Counted from the stretch's first letter, positions 1 to 9,056 are shown. The stretch: DNA of 53,185 nt from Sphingobacteriaceae bacterium UBA6709 (GCA_002454425.1 DKIV01000046.1:32566-85750); one strand, 5' to 3'. Notes: generated from the letters alone by a model not told the origin. A program made the numbers and translations.

Positions 1-204
1 TGTCGATGAAATGCCCATGAAATGTCGATGACGAGTGCTGTCTGTTCCGAGTCAGTCTCGAACCAGACTCGAATCAGGTAGGTAATTAATACCTAATTCT
101 TGAGCTCAAAAAGAGCTTTAGCCGGACGGAAGTTCGGGGTGTTGCCTGTACTGGAACATGAGCTGTTATGCTCATGAATTTTCTCAAAATGGAGTGATTG
201 CTGA
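1..204. other. Intergenic end of window, no gene seen
   Basis: No convincing coding frame. The 9-mer TGTCGATGA occurs at 1-9 and again at 24-32. Around 48-76 there is a nested inverted repeat (CGAGTC ... GACTCG, with AGTCT ... AGACT inside it). A 7-bp hairpin CATGAGC/GCTCATG lies at 157-176 with a 6-nt loop. None of these has a convincing T-run on the strand needed to end the helicase gene, so no terminator is called. Confidence 0.5.
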
Positions 205-1497
205 CTACTTTTTAAAGGACCGATAGTGTTTCTTTACTTCAGACGGGCTTTTTTTCTTTGCTGTGTTTTTTTTAAACTCTCCGTTGGACTCCTTAGAAGT
301 CCCCGTTCTTGCATTATTTCGGTTATGTTCTTTAGTGATGGGAAGCTTTTCAAAGCTGCGAAATACAACCTTATAAGGGTGCGACGCGACATCCAGAGAG
401 CGATCGATAAGTTTTTCGATGGCTCGTAAATAGTCTAACTCATCAGCATCGCAGAAAGAGTAGGCAAAGCCTTCAACTTCCGCCCGGCCTGTTCGTCCGA
501 TACGGTGCACATAGTTTTCAGGCAGGTGGGGAAGGTCGTAATTTACGACGTACTTTAGCCCCTCGATGTCGAGACCTCTCGCGGCGATATCTGTCGCTAC
601 AAGTACTCTTAACTTTTTATTTTTAAACTTCTCCAGTAGTCGCTCACGTTCACGTTGATCTTTGTCGCCATGGATAGCATTAGACCATATGCGATGCTCG
701 TTTAGAAACTCGACAAGTTTGTCGGCACCGCTTTTAGTTTTGGTGAATACGAGTGCTGATTTAATATCCCGGTTTTTCAGGATGTGGAGCAGCAGGGCTG
801 GCTTATCTTCAGGTTCCAGAAAAAATACTTTTTGCTGGATGATTTCCGCTGTGGCTGCCGCGGGTGCTATGTCGAGACTTTCCGGATTGCGCAGTATGGT
901 TTTAGCCAGCTTATCCACCTCTTCATGTAAGGTCGCGGAGAACAGCAACGTTTGCTTGCGCGAGGTAAGTAGCGGTATAATCTTCTTAACATCGTTTATG
1001 AAGCCCATGTCGAACATGCGATCGGCCTCATCGAGTATAAGAATATCTACTTTCTTGAGCGAGGTTAGACGAGCTTTGACCATGTCGATCAGTCGGCCTG
1101 GCGTGGCTACTAAAATGTCGGTACCTCCTCTAAGCTGACTGTTCTGGCCGTTTATTTCAACGCCGCCGTATACGGCTACGGTTTTAACGTGTAGATTCTT
1201 TCCGTAAGTTTTAAAGCTCTCGGAAACCTGGATGGCAAGCTCACGTGTAGGAACAAGCACCAGTACTTGGATATCGTGTTTCCGGGCGCGGAGCAGTCCC
1301 TTATTTTCAAGCAGCTGTAAAACAGGTAAAGCAAAAGCCGCAGTTTTGCCGGTACCGGTTTGCGCGCGCCCTAGTATATCCTTTTTATTAAGGATAGCAG
1401 GAATCGCCTGCTCCTGAATAGGAGTCGGCTTTGTATATTTCTCGCTCTCCAATGCCGCCAATAGCGCGGGACTGAGGTTTAATTCTTCAAACGTCAC
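205..1497 (-). CDS. rhlE: DEAD-box ATP-dependent RNA helicase, RhlE type
   Basis: ATP-dependent RNA helicase likely acting in ribosome assembly or RNA turnover in the cytoplasm. The 430-aa protein has the full helicase set: Q-motif region near residues 22-28, Walker A AQTGTGKT at 45-52, PTRELA at 83-88, the DEAD box near 155, SAT in motif III, and HRIGRTGR near 330. The C-terminal tail is short and rich in Lys, Arg and Ser, as is common in RhlE-like proteins for RNA binding. The start is GTG at 1497: the family N-terminus (F..L.L...LL.A....Y..PTPIQ) begins there and a -7 element lies about 37 bases upstream. The gene is monocistronic and convergent with nothing visible. RhlE is preferred over DbpA/SrmB because the long C-terminal RNA-binding domain of DbpA is absent; the exact paralogue is uncertain. 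Confidence 0.93.
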   Translation of the reverse strand: MTFEELNLSPALLAALESEKYTKPTPIQEQAIPAILNKKDILGRAQTGTGKTAAFALPVLQLLENKGLLRARKHDIQVLVLVPTRELAIQVSESFKTYGKNLHVKTVAVYGGVEINGQNSQLRGGTDILVATPGRLIDMVKARLTSLKKVDILILDEADRMFDMGFINDVKKIIPLLTSRKQTLLFSATLHEEVDKLAKTILRNPESLDIAPAAATAEIIQQKVFFLEPEDKPALLLHILKNRDIKSALVFTKTKSGADKLVEFLNEHRIWSNAIHGDKDQRERERLLEKFKNKKLRVLVATDIAARGLDIEGLKYVVNYDLPHLPENYVHRIGRTGRAEVEGFAYSFCDADELDYLRAIEKLIDRSLDVASHPYKVVFRSFEKLPITKEHNRNNARTGTSKESNGEFKKNTAKKKSPSEVKKHYRSFKK

Positions 1498-1533
1498 TTC
1501 TGTTATCTATTAATAATCGCCATACCTTCGTCG

Positions 1534-1541
1534 CAAAGGTA
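1534..1541 (-). promoter_or_regulatory. Bacteroidota -7 element for the helicase gene
   Basis: Minus-strand TACCTTTG matches the TAnnTTTG consensus and leaves a leader of about 30 bases before the GTG at 1497. No clear -33 TTG is seen at the usual distance. Confidence 0.5.
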
Positions 1542-1552
1542 ACCCTTTGTTT

Positions 1553-2548
1553 TCATTTAAAGAGGCTTTTTACTGAACGCTTAAATGCTCTTCTGATCAT
1601 TTTAGCCGTAAGCATGGGTTTGTAAAGCAATTTTTTGTCAAAAAGAAGCGCTAGTGACCTGCTATCTCCAAATAACAAGATGGCTTCAGCCCAACGTATG
1701 AAGATCTCTTCTGCCAGTTCCTGTTGATCGATGACCGGATTATTGCGCGTGCTGGCTTTTATCTGTGTGAAGAGTTGATAAAAATCATCAATGTTGACTT
1801 GTTGATCTCTGAAAAAGTAAAATAAGTGAGCTCTCGTTAAAGCATCGGAATCGCTGATGCCCAGTTGCTGATGCATGTCCGATAATATTGAGGCCAAAGC
1901 TTGTTGCAGGCCTTCTAATGAACGGAAAGAAGTATTAGTTCCGTGCACCCGATATTTTACGAGAATCCGGTTGATGCAATACACAGGGTGTTTTAATGCC
2001 AGCCGTAAGCCCAGATCATAGTCTTCGGCGAGGTCAAAGGGATGATATCCGCCAATTTCCCTAGCCCATTTGGTTCTGAACATTACCGCGGAATTTACGA
2101 GTACATTGCCGAACAGCATGCGGGCGTTCGCATTTTCGGGAAATATTTCAGATTCCCCGGTAGGCTCACCCTTTTCATTGATATATAATGCCCGCCCACT
2201 GCAAATGGCTACCTCGGGGAGGGCGTTTAAAAGATCGACCTGCACTTGTAGTCTATCACTGAAAGCGACATCGTCGGCATCAAGGATGGCAATTAAAGGG
2301 GCCCTGGCTGAAGACAAACCTAGCTGGCGACTATAAAACAGGCCGCGGTTACAGCCATTATCAATGATGTGAATCCGGTCGTCAGTAAAGCTCGAGATGA
2401 TATCAAGACTAGCATCTGTAGATCCATCGTTAATGATAAGCAGCTCGAAATTTTTAAAACTTTGAGTTAGTATGCTACTGATGGCCTCTTCCAGATATTT
2501 TTCGGCATTATATACGGTCATCATGACCGTTACTTCAGGATGTATCAT
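1553..2548 (-). CDS. Glycosyltransferase family 2
   Basis: Cytoplasmic inverting glycosyltransferase with a GT-A fold, about 331 aa, transferring a sugar from a nucleotide donor to a glycan or lipid-linked acceptor; the sugar is not predictable. The N-terminus has the GT2 signature VTVMMTVYNAEKYLEEA, then NDGSTD and the metal-binding AILDADD around residue 90, and an ED(Y/D) segment after the EIGGYHPFDLAEDYDL stretch. The start is placed at ATG 2548 because it forms an ATGA overlap with the stop of the upstream fucosyltransferase; a GTG four codons upstream (2560) is the alternative. It is the last gene of a three-gene overlapping unit (4573 to 1553), so it probably acts on the same glycan as the fucosyltransferase. 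Confidence 0.88.
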   Translation of the reverse strand: MIHPEVTVMMTVYNAEKYLEEAISSILTQSFKNFELLIINDGSTDASLDIISSFTDDRIHIIDNGCNRGLFYSRQLGLSSARAPLIAILDADDVAFSDRLQVQVDLLNALPEVAICSGRALYINEKGEPTGESEIFPENANARMLFGNVLVNSAVMFRTKWAREIGGYHPFDLAEDYDLGLRLALKHPVYCINRILVKYRVHGTNTSFRSLEGLQQALASILSDMHQQLGISDSDALTRAHLFYFFRDQQVNIDDFYQLFTQIKASTRNNPVIDQQELAEEIFIRWAEAILLFGDSRSLALLFDKKLLYKPMLTAKMIRRAFKRSVKSLFK

Positions 2549-3408
2549 ATTTGTATCCACTCGTTCGGTATCAGTCCCTGAGTATTAAAGTTTTTATCGT
2601 TTACCCATTTAGAAGGAGAGATAACGATTTTATTTGGGTTAGAATTTAGCCATGCAGCCCACCAGCTGAAGCTACTGTTGGCGATAATATTATGTTTGCA
2701 TGCGCTCATTAACTGCATGTCACGAAAGCTGTTTTCTCCGTTGTTTCCGGATACAAATGTTTTTGCATCCATATTTAGCTGTTTTTTACACCATTCAAGG
2801 TCGTTAGAGAAGATAAAGAAATGGCATGCTTTAAGATTCTTGTTAAAATGTTCTATGGCACGCAGGTAATAATCGGCAGAGCAGATCCCTCCCAGGAGCG
2901 GATCTCCCAGATAGTCTCCTCGTCGCACATGTACAGCTACACTATTGCACGAATTTATCTTTTCTAGATATTCTTTATTAAGCTTGTCATCAGGAGCAGA
3001 GAATACAAAGTCATTTCTGATATCAGCCTCACATTTGTTGAGGTATTGAAGGTTCTGCCAATAGCCCGACAACAGGTTGTGTTTGTTTCCAAATGCGCCA
3101 GGATCATACTGAAACTGCAACGATTCATCATGTCGTGTTTTCCTTAATCCCAAGATCCGCCGAACAAATCTGAGAGCTAGACTTTTGTTGGATTTATCGA
3201 AGATATCGAGGAGTCTTTTGCTAACGATCTTCAGGTGTATGTTGAACACCGAGCTTAGTTCGAATCCGTTGTGTCTGTTATAATTATCAAAGCCACTAAG
3301 ATCTGCGCGAGCGTCAAAGCCTTCTTTCTCCAGAGCTTTGTAAAATGCGTATTGAAACATCTGATTTCCCAGACCACCAATGAACTGAACTATTTTAATT
3401 TTCCGCAT
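2545..3408 (-). CDS. Alpha-1,2-fucosyltransferase, GT11
   Basis: Predicted to transfer fucose from GDP-fucose to the 2-OH of an acceptor sugar, often galactose, in a surface glycan. The 287-aa length is usual for GT11. Family marks are GGLGNQMFQYAFYKAL at residues 11-26, the donor-binding HVRRGDY at 160-166, and a C-terminal NSSFSWWAAWL block near 245-255 that is typical of bacterial alpha-1,2-fucosyltransferases. The ATG at 3408 overlaps the upstream GT4 gene by 14 bases, and the stop overlaps the next gene as ATGA, so the three are translationally coupled. GDP-fucose synthesis genes (gmd, fcl) are not in the window. The linkage is inferred from the family. Confidence 0.92.
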   Translation of the reverse strand: MRKIKIVQFIGGLGNQMFQYAFYKALEKEGFDARADLSGFDNYNRHNGFELSSVFNIHLKIVSKRLLDIFDKSNKSLALRFVRRILGLRKTRHDESLQFQYDPGAFGNKHNLLSGYWQNLQYLNKCEADIRNDFVFSAPDDKLNKEYLEKINSCNSVAVHVRRGDYLGDPLLGGICSADYYLRAIEHFNKNLKACHFFIFSNDLEWCKKQLNMDAKTFVSGNNGENSFRDMQLMSACKHNIIANSSFSWWAAWLNSNPNKIVISPSKWVNDKNFNTQGLIPNEWIQI

Positions 3409-4573
3409 CGTTTTGCAATATCTGTGCGCCGTTTATTATCGATTCGAATTGAGCCTTGATGTTTTCTTTAAACTTATCAAACGTGTGAACCTCATGGGTG
3501 TGTTTTAGAATATCCTGACTTGCCCTCTTTAGTTGGTCGATTGATAGTTGTGTAGCCTCGCTTACAGCACTTTTGACGCCATCTACAGAGAGTTCGTTAA
3601 TTTTAATTCCATAATTTTTAATATCTACATCGGCGCTATCCGGGATTATTGGTATCAGTCCTCCGTTTGCCATGGCAGTGATCACTGAAGGAGAATTGCC
3701 TTCAGAGGCACTTGGAAAGATGACGAAGGCACAGTTGGCCAGAATCTGTTTAAATTCTTCTGATTTTATATCCTGATATCCATGAAGATGAATGTTCCCG
3801 AGGTTATGAAGTTCATCATGATAGATCTCCATAAATTCGGGTTCAAACACAAACTCACCACATATGTGTAGGTGAACGTCCGGCATTTGCTTGAAACTTT
3901 CAAGACAGAGGTCTAGGCCCTTATGAATTGCACTTCTGCTTCCAATCCAGAGGAAGTTCTTGCTTGCTTGCTGCCAGCTTTCGTTGCTGCGTTCAACTTC
4001 ATGGAAAAAAAAGACAGGTGCTAGTATGGAGCTTATGTTTTCTTTCCGATAGGTATCTACGCAAAATTTATCGCCATGTATGATTATCCAGTCGGCAAGA
4101 GTGTGTTGAAGAATCCAGGATTCAGTAGAAAAGCGTAACGAGTTCATGAGAAAACGCCCTTTCTTTTCATAGAATTCTAGTCCCCTCTTGAGCGAAGCTT
4201 TATCGCTAAATGAATGGTCACAACCTGTACCAAAAGAGATGACAACAGGTTTTTGCCCTTTGACTTTTTTTCCAAGAATATCTTCCAGAGCAGTGCCGAG
4301 GCCGAATACCACGTCATATTTCGTATGATCCTGATGGAAATGATCCGTCCATGAGATAATATCGACGTTATATCCTAAATCTCTGAATGCCTCAGCGATA
4401 ATTTGGCATGAATAAAGATTGGTATGATATGTTGGAATTTCTGAAGCAACCGTAAATGCGTCTTTAACATAGGAAATAAGGACATTTTGCTGGTTTGCTG
4501 TATGATAAATATTAGACAGAATCAGAGGAATTTCCTTCTTTTTTGATTTAAAGATTTTTCGTAACAATGACAT
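3395..4573 (-). CDS. Glycosyltransferase family 4-like
   Basis: About 392 aa, GT-B fold. The C-terminal half is clearly GT4: an IGSRSAIHKGLDLCLESF donor-domain start near residue 215, LHICGEF, LHGYQD, and the E-x7-E type segment PSASEGNSPSVITAMANGG near residue 320. The N-terminal acceptor domain is divergent and begins with a Lys-rich stretch that could touch the membrane. The start is ATG 4573; a TTG two codons earlier is less likely. First gene of the GT4-fucosyltransferase-GT2 unit, with a -7 promoter element just upstream at 4599-4606. The retaining mechanism follows from the family; donor and acceptor are unknown. Confidence 0.82.
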   Translation of the reverse strand: MSLLRKIFKSKKKEIPLILSNIYHTANQQNVLISYVKDAFTVASEIPTYHTNLYSCQIIAEAFRDLGYNVDIISWTDHFHQDHTKYDVVFGLGTALEDILGKKVKGQKPVVISFGTGCDHSFSDKASLKRGLEFYEKKGRFLMNSLRFSTESWILQHTLADWIIIHGDKFCVDTYRKENISSILAPVFFFHEVERSNESWQQASKNFLWIGSRSAIHKGLDLCLESFKQMPDVHLHICGEFVFEPEFMEIYHDELHNLGNIHLHGYQDIKSEEFKQILANCAFVIFPSASEGNSPSVITAMANGGLIPIIPDSADVDIKNYGIKINELSVDGVKSAVSEATQLSIDQLKRASQDILKHTHEVHTFDKFKENIKAQFESIINGAQILQNDAEN

Positions 4574-4598
4574 TTTCAAATTGGCGAATCATTCTTCT

Positions 4599-4606
4599 CA
4601 AAAGTA
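4599..4606 (-). promoter_or_regulatory. -7 element for the GT4/GT11/GT2 unit
   Basis: Minus-strand TACTTTTG (TAnnTTTG) 26 bases before the ATG at 4573, in the 68-base divergent gap shared with the plus-strand gene at 4642. The plus strand carries the near-consensus TAACTTTA at 4616-4623. No well-spaced -33 TTG is seen on either strand. Confidence 0.45.
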
Positions 4607-4641
4607 AGAAATATAGTAACTTTATGCTTCGTTAAATATCA

Positions 4642-5463
4642 ATGAGCCCATTTTTCTCTATAGTAGTTCCAGCTTATAATGCAGAAAAGGATCTGTTTAA
4701 ACTTCTTGAAAGCATACAGAAACAGACCTTTACAGACTTCGAGGTGTTAATAATGGACGGACAGTCTAAAGATAACACCGTGGATGTCGCTCAATCTTTT
4801 AACGATAAGCGATTTCACATCTACTCAGATGCAGACAAAGGCATTTACGATGCGATGAATAAGGGAATTGAACTCGTTCGCGGAGAATGGGTTTATTTCA
4901 TTGGAGCGGATGATGTACTATATGACGATGAGGTTTTGTCTAAGGTGGCTATGTTTATTAGTCGCTTCTCTGATTGTATGTGGGTATACGGAAACGTTGT
5001 ATTAAAGGGTGATGGAAGGATTGTACAAATATATGGGGATGGATTATACGCTGGAAAGTTCGACTTGCCAAAGCTATTGAGTCAGAATATCTGCCATCAG
5101 GCGATTTTTTATCGAAAAAAGCTCGTTGATCAAATAGGGAATTACAATCTGTATTATCCGATTTTGGCAGACTATGATTTTAATCTAAGAGCATTCTCAC
5201 GCTATGAGCCTAAATATATGGATCTGACAGTTGCTAATTATAATACAAAAGGCTCAAGTAATTCTGATGATAAAGATCCTTTATGTATCGATTTACCTTT
5301 CAATACAATCAATTATTTTTCTGATAAGAATCTATTCAAAAAGGATTTTAAACCCTTGGGACCCCATTTCGCAAGTTATGGGCGTGCGCATTATCACCGG
5401 GATGGTTTGTTTGGGTATTTAAAAATGAAAGCACTGAAACTCTGGCACAAGTACATTGGTTGA
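4642..5463 (+). CDS. Glycosyltransferase family 2 (WcaA-like)
   Basis: 273-aa GT-A glycosyltransferase. It opens with FSIVVPAYNAEKDLFKLLES, then MDGQSKDNTVD, then the block DKGIYDAMNKGIELVRGEW typical of the colanic-acid/WcaA-like subgroup, and a metal site in GADD near residue 93. CHQAIFYRK near 153 and ADYDFNLR near 175 are also subgroup features. It shares this architecture with the GT2 at 13143-13892. It is the only plus-strand gene in the left glycan cluster and is divergent from the GT4 unit. The substrate cannot be told. Confidence 0.87.
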   Translation: MSPFFSIVVPAYNAEKDLFKLLESIQKQTFTDFEVLIMDGQSKDNTVDVAQSFNDKRFHIYSDADKGIYDAMNKGIELVRGEWVYFIGADDVLYDDEVLSKVAMFISRFSDCMWVYGNVVLKGDGRIVQIYGDGLYAGKFDLPKLLSQNICHQAIFYRKKLVDQIGNYNLYYPILADYDFNLRAFSRYEPKYMDLTVANYNTKGSSNSDDKDPLCIDLPFNTINYFSDKNLFKKDFKPLGPHFASYGRAHYHRDGLFGYLKMKALKLWHKYIG

Positions 5464-5481
5464 TTGTAAGTAATGCCGAAA

Positions 5482-6300
5482 TTACAAGCTGTCTTTCGGC
5501 TTAAAATAGGCTTTACTTCTGAAATGCTTATAGTATTTTCTAGCAATAAAGTTTCCAAACGTGGAACGCCAAAACCATCTTGCTAAGCCATTACCTCCGG
5601 TATAGAATTTTGTTATAGTTGTTCTCAGAAAGCGCCCGCGTAATGCGTGATCATATTTCTTTATCAGATTCGCTTTTGATTGAATAAATGATTCATTGGG
5701 ATTGCCATGGCTTTTATGCATTAGAAAGAAATCGATGATATAGGTATTGTACCCCAGGATATCTGCTATAAGACAAATATCAGTGCCATACATATGAAAT
5801 CCATTTAAATCTCCAGACATTGCGAGATTTGCCGAATTTTTCACCACGATAAAATGCTCGTCAATGGTGATACTCTTTAATGGCAAAAGTTTCTCCCGAT
5901 AATCTTTATCTCCCCCTTGTCTAAGGTGCATGGAGATATGTCTTATTGTTTGGCATCCGGCATTTGATAGTATTGCCCACTTAGGATCCAAACGTTGTAT
6001 CTCCTTTATTTTTTCCAGCAGATGATCATATCCGTGTTCTATTAGGACAATGTCTTGATGGCAAATGATAATGTATCGTCCTTTAGCTTTCTGTAAAAAA
6101 GTATTTATTCCCTCGTAACAGTCTAATTCATTTTGGGTAGAGTTATCAATATATAGGAATTCACTGTTGGTGTTATTGAAGCCATTTAATTCAAATGACG
6201 CCAACATTTCTTCATATTCATCATGTCTGGTGACGAACGTGCAGACAGTAAATTCGTAATCGTACTCATCATTACGTTTAACTGATTGGGTGGATATCAT
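5482..6300 (-). CDS. GT2-like glycosyltransferase with CHQD motif, copy 1
   Basis: About 272 aa, recognised as a GT-A glycosyltransferase-like protein of the Glyco_tranf_2_5 sort (family recalled, not searched). The DxD position appears to be occupied by IIICHQD near residue 87, preceded by FLYIDNST. Later blocks shared with the neighbour at 6426-7229 are GFHMYGTDICL, LMHKSHGNP and TTITKFYTGG. The start is set at ATG 6300: from there the first 20 residues align without gaps to the neighbour, while the longer frame needs a TTG start. A -7 element with a short-spaced -33 TTTG lies upstream, so it may have its own promoter. It may use or modify a sugar handled by the adjacent exporter; this is inference. 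Confidence 0.68.
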   Translation of the reverse strand: MISTQSVKRNDEYDYEFTVCTFVTRHDEYEEMLASFELNGFNNTNSEFLYIDNSTQNELDCYEGINTFLQKAKGRYIIICHQDIVLIEHGYDHLLEKIKEIQRLDPKWAILSNAGCQTIRHISMHLRQGGDKDYREKLLPLKSITIDEHFIVVKNSANLAMSGDLNGFHMYGTDICLIADILGYNTYIIDFFLMHKSHGNPNESFIQSKANLIKKYDHALRGRFLRTTITKFYTGGNGLARWFWRSTFGNFIARKYYKHFRSKAYFKPKDSL

Positions 6301-6370
6301 GTTGACTGAATTTGAAGCTTGCAAGCTGTTAGATTTCTTCTTGTTAATATGGGAAGTTTTATTTAAGGCT

Positions 6371-6398
6371 CAAATATAAAGGACGAATAGATTACAAA
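6371..6398 (-). promoter_or_regulatory. Candidate promoter for the CHQD copy 1 gene
   Basis: Minus-strand TATATTTG at 6371-6378 matches TAnnTTTG; a TTTG at 6395-6398 could serve as -33, but the 16-base spacing is shorter than the usual 19-20. The implied leader is about 65 bases. Confidence 0.4.
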
Positions 6399-6425
6399 CG
6401 AGTGAGCTTATCTTTCTTCCGCTCG

Positions 6426-7229
6426 TTAGAATTTTCCTGTTTTAACTATCTTTTTCATGAGACCATAATAGAGACGAATCAAGAGCAAAAAGATGGGATT
6501 TCCGACCATATATCCTAAAATAGTTCCGCTTATATAAAACTTAGTAATAGTTGTCTGGATCCATCGGGGGCGAATCTGATGGCTATACTTCTTCTGCAAA
6601 GCTTTCTTAGAGATGTCGAAACTCTGGTCTGGCTTGCCACGACTTTTATGTAATAATTTGAAGGCAATAACATATGCAGTATTTCCTTTCGTGTTTGCCT
6701 GTAAGCAAATATCTGCACCATACATATGAAACCCTTTGAGATCATTTGAAAAAGAAAGCATGGCTTCTTTCCTGATTAGCAGAAAGTTCTCATCAAGGCT
6801 TTTAACTTGTATGGGAAATCGTCCTTTACTCATCAGCTTGTTATCAGGATAGGCAATATGGTAAACAACGTAATTGGGTGCAACAGCTCCGGCATTTCCA
6901 CAGATTGCCCAAGTGTTGTCTATTTTATTTAATTCATCAAGGCATGACTCTAACTTATCACGCGTATCAAGGATCTCAACGTCTTGATGGCAAATGATAA
7001 TATACTTGCCCCGGGCTTTCGAGATAAAGAGATTCCCGCCGCTATACGCATCATACGTATTTACCGTACTGTTGTCGATATGCAAGAACTCCGAGTTTGT
7101 ACTATTGAATCCCGCTTTCTCGAAAGATTCAAGCATCACCTGATATTCCGAAATGTCGGTCACGAGCGTGCAGATCGTAAAAGCAATCTCGTAATTAATC
7201 TCTCCAACAATGTTGGTCGACTCAATCAT
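6426..7229 (-). CDS. GT2-like glycosyltransferase with CHQD motif, copy 2
   Basis: 267 aa, a clear paralogue of the product of 5482-6300. Shared blocks are TICTLVT at the N-terminus, FLHIDNST, KYIIICHQDVEIL near residue 88, GFHMYGADICLQA near 170, LLHKSRGKP and TTITKFYISG near 230. A hydrophobic stretch near the C-terminus (about 235-258) could anchor it to the membrane. Its ATG overlaps the stop of the upstream ABC exporter by one base (TAATG), so the two are co-translated and probably work together. The GT-A assignment is moderately sure; the activity is unknown. Confidence 0.7.
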   Translation of the reverse strand: MIESTNIVGEINYEIAFTICTLVTDISEYQVMLESFEKAGFNSTNSEFLHIDNSTVNTYDAYSGGNLFISKARGKYIIICHQDVEILDTRDKLESCLDELNKIDNTWAICGNAGAVAPNYVVYHIAYPDNKLMSKGRFPIQVKSLDENFLLIRKEAMLSFSNDLKGFHMYGADICLQANTKGNTAYVIAFKLLHKSRGKPDQSFDISKKALQKKYSHQIRPRWIQTTITKFYISGTILGYMVGNPIFLLLIRLYYGLMKKIVKTGKF

Positions 7230-9040
7230 TATTCAAAAGTTTGCATTTCAATTAAACGTCTGTATAGGCCATTATGGTCTATCAGTTGTTGATGGGTGCC
7301 TTGCTCAATGATACGTCCTTCCTCGAGCACAACGATGAGATCCGCATTTTGAATGGTACTTAAACGATGCGCGATTACAAGCGAAGTTCGGTTTTGCATG
7401 AGGTTGTTTAGGGCTTCCTGCACAAGTTTTTCCGATTCCGTATCGAGCGCTGAGGTAGCCTCGTCAAGTAATAGTATGGATGGGTTCTTTAAAACAGCGC
7501 GAGCAATGCTTAGACGCTGTTTTTGTCCACCTGACAACTTCACACCCCGATCGCCTATATTGGTATAATAACCGTTCTCTGTGTTCATGATGAAATCATG
7601 AGCGTTAGCGATTTTTGCTGCAGCTTCCACCTGTTCCAAAGTGATATCTTTCAATCCAAAGGCGATATTTCCGAAGATGGTATCATTAAAAAGGATAGAT
7701 TCCTGGTTAACAACTCCCATTAGGGAGCGGAGTGAATCCATCGTTAGTGATTTGATGTCTTTTCCGTCAATGGATATGCTTCCCTGTTGAGGTTCCATAA
7801 AGCGGGGGAGGAGGTCAATCAGCGTACTCTTACCTCCACCTGAAGGTCCGACAAGCGCTACCGTCTTGCCTCGTGGAATGCTCAGGTTAATATTATAAAG
7901 GATCTGTCGTGTTGGATAGGAGAAGCTCACATCGCGTAATTCGATGGAATCTTTAAAGTCCTTGATCGCTTCAGCGTCTTTCGCGTCGCTAATTTCGGGC
8001 TTTTCGTCAACAAGCTCAAGCACGCGCTGTCCGGCGGCAATTCCGGAGTGAATATTAGCAAACGAATCCGTCAGCGCCTTTGCCGGACGCATCACCTGCG
8101 AAAATATTGCTATATACGCGATAAAGTTCGCTGCAGTGAGTGAGGAATCACCCTTAATCACCAAGGAGCCACCGTATAATACTATGATAGCCACCATGAC
8201 AACGCCCATAGTTTCTGATACCGGTGATCCCATCTGTTGTCTGCGAGCCATAGCGCGACCTATCTCAGAGTATTTAACGTTTTCATTATGAAAGCGGCTT
8301 TTGATGTAGTTAGTAGCATTAAAAGCCTTAACGATCTTTATTCCCGACAATGCCTCATCCAGATAAGAAATCATTGTTCCATATGACTCCTGAGCTTGTG
8401 TTGCTTGTTGTTTAAGGCGCTTCACGATGCGTGCAATAAGAAATGCCGAGATTGGGATAACCAGGATGGAGAAAAATGTAAGCTTGGCAGAAATGTTAAA
8501 GAGCATTACCAGATAGGCGATCAGTTGCAGAGGTTCTTTAAACACTACCTGCAGGGTCGCTGTAACGGAAAACTGTACGACCTGTACGTCGGAAGCGATT
8601 TTAGAAATAATATCGCCCTTACGTTGATTGTTGAAATAACCTGTATGCAGGTTCATTACATTATCAAAGACTGTTTTCCGGAGGTTAAGGAGGGTGTGTA
8701 TGCGAAGGTTTTCCATTACCAGTTGTGCGAAATAACGGGTGATGTTACTAAGCAGTACTGAAATCACAATGACCACACATACTCGTTGCAGGGCGCCCAT
8801 GGTGCCGTACATTTCGTTGGCCTGCTGTGCGTAATAGTTAAAGTTGCCCAAGATATCATACGCTGATGCGGGTTTACTGTAGGCGGTATTTTCCTTGTTA
8901 AACAACGTCGTCATTAAGGGCGCTAGTAACGCCAGATTTAAGGTGGCGAATACTACGCTAATGAGCGTGCATATAATATATGGTATGGCAAATTTCTCAA
9001 TGGGCTTTGCAAAGGAAAGGAGTCGGAAATAGATTTTCAT
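7229..9040 (-). CDS. ABC transporter, fused permease and ATPase (MsbA-like)
   Basis: 603-aa half-transporter that would work as a homodimer in the inner membrane. The N-terminal exporter domain (about 1-320) has six predicted membrane segments; the ATPase domain has Walker A GPSGGGKST near residue 395, the signature LSGGQKQR near 500, Walker B ILLLDEATSALD near 520 and the switch His in AHRLS. The family exports lipids, lipid-linked glycans or peptides. It is co-translated with a GT2-like gene within a glycosyltransferase cluster, so export or flipping of a glycolipid is the best inference. It could equally be the housekeeping lipid A flippase msbA of this organism; no rule in the sequence settles this. 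Confidence 0.9.
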   Translation of the reverse strand: MKIYFRLLSFAKPIEKFAIPYIICTLISVVFATLNLALLAPLMTTLFNKENTAYSKPASAYDILGNFNYYAQQANEMYGTMGALQRVCVVIVISVLLSNITRYFAQLVMENLRIHTLLNLRKTVFDNVMNLHTGYFNNQRKGDIISKIASDVQVVQFSVTATLQVVFKEPLQLIAYLVMLFNISAKLTFFSILVIPISAFLIARIVKRLKQQATQAQESYGTMISYLDEALSGIKIVKAFNATNYIKSRFHNENVKYSEIGRAMARRQQMGSPVSETMGVVMVAIIVLYGGSLVIKGDSSLTAANFIAYIAIFSQVMRPAKALTDSFANIHSGIAAGQRVLELVDEKPEISDAKDAEAIKDFKDSIELRDVSFSYPTRQILYNINLSIPRGKTVALVGPSGGGKSTLIDLLPRFMEPQQGSISIDGKDIKSLTMDSLRSLMGVVNQESILFNDTIFGNIAFGLKDITLEQVEAAAKIANAHDFIMNTENGYYTNIGDRGVKLSGGQKQRLSIARAVLKNPSILLLDEATSALDTESEKLVQEALNNLMQNRTSLVIAHRLSTIQNADLIVVLEEGRIIEQGTHQQLIDHNGLYRRLIEMQTFE

Positions 9041-9056
9041 CGATTAAAATAAGCCG

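Noticed and set aside
8396..8761. 121-codon plus-strand frame inside the ABC exporter gene
   Set aside because: Complement of a well-supported ABC transporter coding region; no family match and no start signal.
7229..9040. Firm assignment of this ABC exporter as the lipid A flippase msbA
   Set aside because: Motifs show the family but not the substrate; a second exporter of the same general type lies at 19661-21400.
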